Below, piece by piece: positions 6,001 to 8,040 of a DNA stretch of 8,040 nucleotides. Source of the DNA: Chloroflexota bacterium (GTDB taxonomy: Bacteria > Chloroflexota > Dehalococcoidia > UBA2979); NCBI GenBank assembly GCA_009843585.1, contig VYDC01000203.1, positions 5,985-14,024 of the forward strand. The letters run 5' to 3'. Under the pieces are notes generated by a model. The model was not told the origin of the DNA, made no database searches, and saw nothing but the letters and a program-made list of their open reading frames with translations. Made by a program: the position numbers and the translations under genes. Within the stretch, counting starts at the first letter, position 1; every line of letters begins with the position of its first letter.

Positions 6001-8040
6001 GGCTTCACCGGCACGCTCGACACCTACACCGCGGCGGATCCCGAGGGCGTCTCGACCTTCGAGTGGTCGCTCGCCGGCGCCGACGGGGACGACTTCACGA
6101 TCGGCGAGGAGACGGGCGTGCTCGAGTTCGCGAGCGTGCCCGACTTCGACAGCCCGGCGGATGCGAACCGCGACAACGTCTACTCCGTGACCGTCCGCGC
6201 GAGCGACGGCGCCAATACCGCGACCTACGACGTGACAATCACCGTGACGAACATAGACGAGACCCCCGTCGTCGCCGGTCCGACAGCGATAGCGGACTTC
6301 CCCGAAAACAGCCTCACCACACGAGTCGTCGGCCGCTACTCGGCACTCGACCCGGACAAGACGGCGGTGACCTGGGCTGCCCTCACCGGGGACGACGCCG
6401 AGGCGTTCGAACTGAGCTCGGCGGGCGTGCTCACCTTCAAGGAGTCGCCGGACCACGAGTCGCAGGACGCCTACGCCGTCACGATCAACGCCTCCGACGG
6501 AGCGAACACGGGCTCGCTCGATGTGGAGGTGCTCGTCACCGACGTGAACGAGGCGCCCGAGGTGTCGAGGCAGACCGGCACCGGCGCCTTCAGCGTCGTC
6601 GAGAACAGCGGCACCGCCGTCGGGACGTTCACCGCGAGCGACCCCGAGGGCGACGGCTTCACCTGGTCGCTCGGCGGGCCAGACGCCGCCGACTTCACCA
6701 TCAGCGGCGGCGGGGAGCTCAGCTTCGCCGCCGTGCCGGACCACGACAGCCCGCAGGACAGCGGGGCCGACAACACCTACAACGTCACCGTCCGGGCGAC
6801 GGAGGAGGACGACCAGGACCCGCTGACGCGGGAGCTCACCGGGAGCCTCGACGTCGTGGTCCGGGTCACCGGCGTGGACGAGCCGCCGGTCGTCACGGGG
6901 CCGGCCGAGGTCGCGAACTACGCCGAGAACGGCACCGCGGTCGTGGGCCGCTACTCCGCCCGCGACCCGGAGGGCCGCGGCTGGACATGGGCGGCCCTCA
7001 CGGGGACCGACGCCGCCGCCTTCGAGCTCAGCTCCGCCGGCGTGCTCACCTTCAAGGAGTCGCCCGACCACGAGTCGCAGGAGAACTACGCCGTCACCAT
7101 CAACGCCTCCGATGGCGCGAACACCGGCACGCTCGCTGTCGCCGTCACCGTGACCGACGTCAACGAGGCGCCGCAGGTCGCCAGACAGACCGGCACCGGC
7201 GCCTTCAGCGTCGTCGAGAACAGCGGCACCGCCGTCGGGACGTTCACCGCGAGCGACCCCGAGGGCGACGGCTTCATCTGGTCGCTCGCCGGGGCGGACG
7301 CCGACGACTTCACCATCAGCGTCGGCGGGGTGCTCAGCTTCACCGCCGCGCCCGACCACGACAGCCCGGCCGACAGCGGGGCTGACAACACCTACAACGT
7401 GACGGTACGGGCGACGGAAGAGGACGACCAGGACCCGGGGACGCGGGAGCTGACGGGCAGCCTCGAGGTCGTCGTGAGGGTCACCGACGTCGACGAGCCG
7501 CCGGTGATCACCCCGCCCTCCGCGGTCGTCGGCGGGTCCATCGACCACGCGGAGAACCGGACGAACAGCACGGTCGGGACGTTCACGGTGAGCGATCCCG
7601 AGCGCAGGACCGTGGTCTGGCAGCCGCTCGCCGGAGACGACGCCGACGACTTCACCTTCAGCGGCGGCACGCTCAGGCTCAACGCACCCCCCGACTTCGA
7701 AGACCCACAGGACACCGGCTCAGACAACACCTACGAGGTGACGATCCGGGCATCGGACGGCACGAACAGCGTCTCCTACGACCTCTCGGTGCGCGTGACG
7801 AACGTCGACGAGACGGGAACGCTGACGCTGTCGTCGACGCAGCCGCAGACCGAGACGGAGCTGACGGCGACGCTCACCGATCCCGACGTCGCCGGCGCGA
7901 CGACGTGGAGCTGGGAGCGCTCGACGAGCCGCACGAGCGGCTGGGTCGCCATCAGCGGCGAGAGTTCCAGCGGCTACACGCCCGTCGCCACGGACGTCAA
8001 CTACTACCTGCGGGTCACCGCCGTCTACGCCGACGGGCAC
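1..8040 (+). CDS. Giant S8 (subtilisin-like) serine protease with Calx-beta, FN3 and cadherin-like repeat stalk; partial at both ends
   Basis: Frame +1 is open through all 2680 codons and every stretch translates into recognisable protein. The real start is upstream: catalytic Asp140 and the propeptide precede the first in-frame Met (codon 174), and no signal peptide is visible, so it should lie before the window. The stop is beyond base 8040. The order is propeptide, S8 protease with an inserted beta domain, AIR9-like Ig, choice-of-anchor-R-like domain, three Calx-beta, FN3, thirteen cadherin-type repeats and a second AIR9-like Ig. The predicted role is peptide-bond hydrolysis outside the cell, with the C-terminal modules acting as a calcium-bound spacer or adhesin. 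The only four cysteines that I see (162, 177, 297, 366) are in the protease part. Codons end mostly in G or C throughout, so there is no sign of a mosaic origin. The protease call is firm; substrate, anchoring and physiological role are unknown. Confidence 0.95.
133..318 (+). other. Propeptide (inhibitor I9-like) segment of the protease, tentative
   Basis: Residues 45-106 read as a small alpha/beta unit directly before the catalytic domain. It has a strand (TVAVEVSF), a helix containing VVGYLRGNGANV, a second strand (DVLVANVPV), a helix (SLEALSRHPAI) and a strand ending in GVKSA. The pattern of a short strand, then 'VPV..L..L..hP.I.gV', is what subtilisin propeptides look like where they chaperone folding and block the active site until cleaved. 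The preceding 40 residues are a charged helix (LARDQQEAQR) followed by a Gly/Pro-rich linker. The assignment rests on position and pattern, not on strong sequence identity; a simple N-terminal extension is the alternative. Confidence 0.5.
370..1551 (+). other. Peptidase S8 catalytic domain
   Basis: Residues 124-517 carry the subtilase signatures in canonical order. Asp140 lies in RIGIIDSGF; His185 in SGHGRRVTEMAYDVAPDA; the substrate-binding strand is VIVMSLGG (228-234); oxyanion Asn270 is in VVVAAGNS; Ser465 is in HAGTSIAAPHVGGLAAL. The downstream stretch 'PGFLSVGAA...SYSSRGP...KPDIVGAANVLSG' (about 413-450) is also typical. The triad looks complete, so an active endopeptidase is expected. 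Two things are odd: the His box reads HGRRV where most family members have HGT-H-V, and about 110 extra residues sit between Asn270 and the serine motif. The domain ends near WGYGYAYLG, after which the Ig-like domain begins. Confidence 0.95.
826..1161 (+). other. Beta-rich (PPC-like) domain inserted in the protease fold
   Basis: Residues 276-387 interrupt the S8 core just after oxyanion Asn270. The segment starts WYGTLVDSDNDDVLEW, contains alternating hydrophobic strands (SIHLVAG, YGFFFRWEG), an acidic motif STDLDLYVTRGG (about 322-332), an acidic/polar turn DTQSGGSSHDPREI and ends IVVEHSSSG...WAQLIVAG. This resembles the jelly-roll pre-peptidase C-terminal (PPC) or P-domain type of beta-sandwich: 'W......DLDLYv...G..v..s...q......E.i.f.a...G.y.i.v'. 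It is commonly C-terminal in secreted proteases but here is within the catalytic chain. Cys297 and Cys366 both lie in it and could form a disulfide. The family name is tentative; that it is an insertion is clear from the spacing of the active-site motifs. Confidence 0.65.
1561..1860 (+). other. AIR9/A9-type Ig-like domain, copy 1
   Basis: Residues 521-620 follow the protease core. The pattern is 'G.i.itGtvevGrtLtAta.itDaDGyr...FrWqWyRvdg.....IpGAts....Y.Lts.DeGkkvsVrleFdDraG..E...Sap', which is the A9 repeat of AIR9-like immunoglobulin folds: the VGRTLTA strand, the tryptophan core WQWYR, and SYVLTSDDEGKKVSV leading to the FDD-G turn. Such modules in bacterial surface proteins are spacers or ligand-binding sandwiches. 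A second module of the same class appears at the window end, so the stalk is bracketed by this fold. Confidence 0.7.
1861..2376 (+). other. Choice-of-anchor-R-like domain, tentative
   Basis: Residues 621-792 begin with 'TTLVSNIGHDS' and run through 'AQPFVTGVAALGYQLRHVEIDV', a beta strand with YTVTIHAADDD, 'LFVPRGRTTLGTGTVYFVVIHV' and 'GWSLWSLSYYRSSGDTSW', closing with WGIAVRGDP. In other bacterial proteins the order 'LVSN.gq....................F.TG....GY.L..v.i.....' then '....L...T.Yfvvi......' then '...W.i' marks the module named choice-of-anchor R. Those are usually found in exported proteins that carry alternative C-terminal anchors. The match is from remembered pattern only; the domain has no catalytic residues that I recognise. 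Confidence 0.5.
2383..2715 (+). other. Calx-beta domain 1
   Basis: Residues 795-905 start SVSFVHRTNNVGEGETVDVALEL and continue with 'VPVIV.......SGDYSGIPANVTFAAGDTRGTFPFTATQDTEDDDNEFVYMVFGTMPSG', ending at DDDDDP. This is the standard Calx-beta order: 'v.EGe...v.v.L', then the 'GDY..iP..VTFaaG.t...f...a..D...e..E.v...fg.lP.g' core, then a terminal acidic DDD tract. In Na/Ca exchangers and bacterial adhesins these acidic clusters bind Ca2+. The terminal Asp run (about 900-904) overlaps the start of the next domain's linker. Confidence 0.9.
2716..3123 (+). other. Calx-beta domain 2, enlarged
   Basis: Residues 906-1041 begin EVTVAFDAVGYDVDEGDGVRVTVEL and include SATDYSVPSEITFASDETRKSF, 'FRATEETVDDDDEIVVISLGDLPD' and the closing 'ISLVDNDDP'. 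All Calx-beta landmarks are present, including the DDDD run that normally helps to bind calcium. It is about 25 residues longer than domain 1. The extra length is a Glu/Asp-rich loop (EVYGREEADADPLFGGDLDDY, about residues 946-963) before the SATDYS strand, and a longer loop (DPTVHPGETTPRDRT) before the last strand. Confidence 0.9.
3124..3492 (+). other. Calx-beta domain 3
   Basis: Residues 1042-1164 start EVKVRFGAPAYTITEGRTVLIPVEL, followed by LVIPITATLQGGIASTDYALVP, 'GSVTFAADETRQTLSFTALPDSDTGEAGEGVALAFGTLPG' and a final strand TTTVTITDV. The canonical 'EG....v.v.L...p.r.l.ipi.....ggi...DY..vP.sVtFaa.etr..l.F.a..D....e' order is intact. The acidic run of domains 1 and 2 is weaker here (DSDTGEAGEG in place of a poly-Asp run) and the last strand ends in TDVAS, so this domain may bind less calcium. 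It leads into the FN3 domain through a short Pro-rich linker. Confidence 0.9.
3496..3807 (+). other. Fibronectin type III domain
   Basis: Residues 1166-1269 start PGAPSIDTITARSRNLTVTWSPP, then 'SNGGADITHYDLRYTLSS', 'W.rv...wetGd.afthrLrGLSNGSSYDVQVRAANEIGDGLWS'. The conserved core Trp of strand B (TVTWSPP), the I-x-x-Y-x-L-R-Y of strand C, the 'L-x-x-L-x-x-G-x-x-Y-x-V-x-V-R-A-x-N' of strands E-F and the final 'G.W' are all present, which is diagnostic of FN3. It is the only FN3 in the window and lies between the Calx-beta block and the cadherin block. Confidence 0.93.
3811..4143 (+). other. Cadherin repeat 1, classical type
   Basis: Residues 1271-1381 begin NHDPEFP and follow the cadherin order closely: 'IREDAAVGANIGAPVRATDRDSAVLRYALE', then 'LISINERTGQLLVRAPLDRETADEHEVTVTVSDLANPNG', ending 'VTITVGNVNEPP'. 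The calcium-site landmarks of cadherins are present: the acidic E-D near the top (EDAAVG), T-D-R-D in the A-T-D-x-D position, the LDRE motif (about 1344-1347) and an N-x-N-E-P-P version of DxNDxxP at the end. This is the only repeat that keeps LDRE; those after it use another centre motif. Confidence 0.88.
4144..4443 (+). repeat. Cadherin-like repeat R2
   Basis: This unit of 100 residues (1382-1481) carries VAENATG, DPEGRD, RGSDADEFTI, PPDFDEPADSDGDNVY and the terminal GVEEPP. All putative Ca-ligand positions look kept except that the linker has E-E where R1 has N-E. The second strand is rich in Arg (YRVRVRATEG) in place of the ASDG turn seen in later units. Confidence 0.82.
4444..4752 (+). 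repeat. Cadherin-like repeat R3
   Basis: This unit of 103 residues (1482-1584) has YPENGSAAVG, ADPERFTTSW, SGPDAALFLL, PPDHEDPDDAGSDNTY and AVNEPP. The DPEG box is changed to DPER and the DAxxF box is DAALF, lacking the usual acidic residue. The middle segment is among the most acidic of the array (EDPDDAGSD). Confidence 0.82.
4753..5073 (+). repeat. Cadherin-like repeat R4
   Basis: This unit of 107 residues (1585-1691) has VTEDDATAVG with E-D-D where others have E-N, DPEGVNATFTW, then GPDRSLFTL, which replaces the DAxxF acidic pair by R-S. It has an extra loop AASDGESADL before the LAFSSAPDFETP strand. It ends NDNDAP, the closest match in the array to the canonical cadherin linker DxNDxxP. 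Confidence 0.82.
5074..5367 (+). repeat. Cadherin-like repeat R5, central segment degenerate
   Basis: This unit of 98 residues (1692-1789) keeps VAEDVTG, TDPERAPIQW and GTDAADFTI but the usual 'PPDF..P.D....DN.Y' block is replaced by FATGADAETQTSHSITI. A cadherin-like core and ASDGDATN remain. The terminal linker is VDEPA, missing the second proline. Confidence 0.78.
5368..5658 (+). repeat. Cadherin-like repeat R6 with alanine run
   Basis: This unit of 97 residues (1790-1886) has VNENSTAALV, ADPEGDTTTIIW, SGADAGDFTI and SSPPDFEAP. After that a run of five alanines (residues 1854-1858, four GCC codons and one GCG) stands where other units have acidic 'xDxxxDN' residues. The ASDG turn is also replaced, by EAGGGS. 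Linker DVNEPP is intact. Confidence 0.82.
5659..5964 (+). repeat. Cadherin-like repeat R7
   Basis: This unit of 102 residues (1887-1988) is one of the most complete: RAENSTGTVADY, DPEGVTDTFTW, SGADAEDFTL, NPPDHDDPADANTDNVY, VTDGD and NIDEPP. Its ITPAGD entry strand is shared with R6 (ITPATD), suggesting that the two are related. Confidence 0.84.
5965..6267 (+). repeat. Cadherin-like repeat R8
   Basis: This unit of 101 residues (1989-2089) carries QAEGFTGTLDTY with E-G in place of E-N, ADPEGVSTFEW, AGADGDDFTI, VPDFDSPADANRDNVY, ASDGANTATY and the linker NIDETP. The ISGD entry strand resembles R2 (ISGD), and the ASDGANT turn is also in R9 and R11. Confidence 0.84.
6268..6558 (+). repeat. Cadherin-like repeat R9 (type A of the duplicated pair)
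   Basis: This unit of 97 residues (2090-2186) has FPENSLTTRVVGRYSA, DPDKTAVTW, TGDDAEAFEL, FKESPDHESQDAYAV and INASDGANTGS, ending DVNEAP. It is shorter than most because the 'P.D....DN' segment is missing, with PDHESQ running straight into the strand. R11 is its near copy at +615 bases. Confidence 0.84.
6559..6888 (+). repeat. Cadherin-like repeat R10 (type B of the duplicated pair)
   Basis: This unit of 110 residues (2187-2296) has the entry RQTGTGAFSVVENSGTAVG, DPEGDGFTW, GGPDAADFTI, VPDHDSPQDSGADNTY, an inserted acidic loop TEEDDQDPLTRELTG and GVDEPP. R12 is its copy, with about 14 differences in 110 positions by my count. Confidence 0.86.
6571..6661 (+). repeat. 91-base direct repeat, left copy
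   Basis: This stretch starts CAGACCGGCACC and ends GACGGCTTCA. It is identical base for base to 7186-7276, with the mismatches starting at C6662 versus T7277. It encodes the entry strand and DPEGDG box of R10. Confidence 0.95.
6889..7173 (+). repeat. Cadherin-like repeat R11 (type A copy)
   Basis: This unit of 95 residues (2297-2391) has YAENGTAVVGRYSA, DPEGRGWTW, TGTDAAAFEL, FKESPDHESQENYAV, INASDGANTG and DVNEAP. It is two residues shorter than R9, with the gap in the first loop (NGTAVVG against NSLTTRVVG). Copies diverge most in the first 35 residues and little after. Confidence 0.86.
7174..7503 (+). repeat. Cadherin-like repeat R12 (type B copy)
   Basis: This unit of 110 residues (2392-2501) has RQTGTGAFSVVENSGTAVG, DPEGDGFIW, AGADADDFTI, APDHDSPADSGADNTY and the same acidic loop TEEDDQDPGTRELTG, ending DVDEPP. 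The first third is identical to R10 at DNA level over 91 bases. Confidence 0.86.
7186..7276 (+). repeat. 91-base direct repeat, right copy
   Basis: This is the second exact copy of 6571-6661, within R12. Synonymous positions are also identical, which is not expected if the two repeats had diverged long ago under protein-level selection. Confidence 0.95.
7504..7812 (+). repeat. Cadherin-like repeat R13, last of the array
   Basis: This unit of 103 residues (2502-2604) has a longer entry (PPSAVVGGSIDHAENRTNSTVG), DPERRTVVW, AGDDADDFTF, APPDFEDPQDTGSDNTY, ASDGTN and NVDE followed by T-G instead of P-P. The broken linker marks the change to the next, Ig-like module. Confidence 0.82.
7813..8040 (+). 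other. AIR9/A9-type Ig-like domain, copy 2, truncated by window end
   Basis: From residue 2605 the sequence changes from cadherin-like to TGTLTLSSTQPQTETELTATLTDPD, then 'TTWSWERSTSRTSGWVAIS' and 'SSSGYTPVATDVNYYLRVTAVYADGH'. This matches the bacterial A9-type pattern 'GtlTLSs.qP..gt.LtAtLtDPD.......W.WerS....gW..IsG....sYTPva.Dv..yLRv.a.Y.Dg', and resembles the module at 1561-1860 in layout. A strand is missing because the window ends. More modules of this type, or an anchor, may follow. Confidence 0.75.

Larger units (their letters stand above)
6268..7503 (+). repeat. Tandem duplication of a two-repeat unit (R9-R10 and R11-R12)
   Basis: The block 6268-6888 is repeated at 6889-7503. From the alignment of internal landmarks the offset is 615 bases; the first copy is six bases longer owing to a two-codon difference in its first loop. 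Identity is very high in the second unit and in the latter part of the first, consistent with a recent in-frame unequal recombination that added two domains. Confidence 0.9.
4144..7812 (+). repeat. Array of twelve tandem cadherin-like repeats (R2-R13)
   Basis: Residues 1382-2604 form twelve uninterrupted units of about 95-110 residues. The shared frame is '.AEN.tg.vg.Yta.DPEG....W.lsG.DA.dFti...G.LsF...PDfe.P.D....DNvY.VtV.AsDG......dV.VtVt.VnEPP'. The E-N, D-P-E-G, D-A-x-x-F, P-D-F/H and N-E-P-P positions are where cadherins have Ca2+ ligands, though the central segment replaces LDRE. The repeats differ in sequence except for two pairs, R9/R11 and R10/R12, which are close copies. No spacer lies between units; each starts right after the Pro-Pro of the last. 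Expected role: long, extended, calcium-stiffened stalk, possibly homophilic or ligand-binding. Confidence 0.88.

Noticed and set aside
6063..7385. Second + strand open frame of 440 codons
   Set aside because: It overlaps frame +1 over R8-R12 and reads as Arg-rich low-complexity sequence. The frame +1 product has clear repeat structure, so this is a shadow.
6268..7503. CRISPR-like or mobile-element origin of the direct repeats
   Set aside because: Repeat units are long, coding, in frame and domain-sized, with no spacers, terminal inverted repeats or transposase. In-frame unequal recombination is the simpler account.
4600..7548. Antisense open frame of 982 codons
   Set aside because: Same reasoning: it looks repetitive only because the sense strand has cadherin-like repeats, and shows no motif of its own.
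1..8040. Multi-gene defence or biosynthetic system
   Set aside because: No second gene, no intergenic DNA and no RNA element could be found. All sequence is used by one continuous protein, so a multi-gene system cannot be supported from this window.

Overview
The window lies entirely inside one very long coding sequence on the + strand. Reading frame +1 stays open from base 1 to base 8040 (2680 codons, no stop), and neither the start nor the stop codon is present. I see no intergenic DNA, RNA gene, promoter, terminator, insertion sequence or CRISPR array. Every other long open frame, including two very long antisense ones, is best explained as a shadow of the GC-rich codon use of this gene.

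The encoded protein is a giant multidomain, probably exported, serine protease. Its order (residues counted from base 1) is: a propeptide-like segment (about 45-106); a subtilisin-like S8 catalytic domain (about 124-517) with a complete apparent triad Asp140/His185/Ser465 and oxyanion Asn270, interrupted by an extra beta-rich domain (about 276-387); an AIR9/A9-type Ig-like domain (521-620); a choice-of-anchor-R-like domain (621-792); three Calx-beta domains (795-905, 906-1041, 1042-1164); one fibronectin type III domain (1166-1269); one classical-looking cadherin repeat (1271-1381); twelve degenerate cadherin-like repeats of 95-110 residues (1382-2604); and the start of a second AIR9-like Ig domain cut off by the window end. 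The catalytic part is thus followed by a stalk of at least 2100 residues, rich in Asp/Glu and built mostly of modules that usually bind calcium.

The repeat array shows recent evolution. Repeats 9+10 and 11+12 form a tandem duplication of a two-repeat unit with a 615-base offset, including a 91-base stretch that is identical between the copies. Other repeats have lost putative calcium ligands, most clearly repeat 6, where an alanine run replaces the acidic segment.

The organism is a high-GC bacterium. The combination of S8 protease, choice-of-anchor-R-like domain, AIR9-like Ig domains, Calx-beta, FN3 and cadherin-like repeats recalls proteins I associate with marine or sponge-associated Chloroflexota (SAR202/Dehalococcoidia type) and some uncultured Actinomycetota. 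That is an inference from memory of domain combinations, not a database result. With one gene in view, nothing can be said about an operon; the functional idea that the sequence supports is a cell-surface or secreted protease carried on a long calcium-stiffened adhesive stalk.
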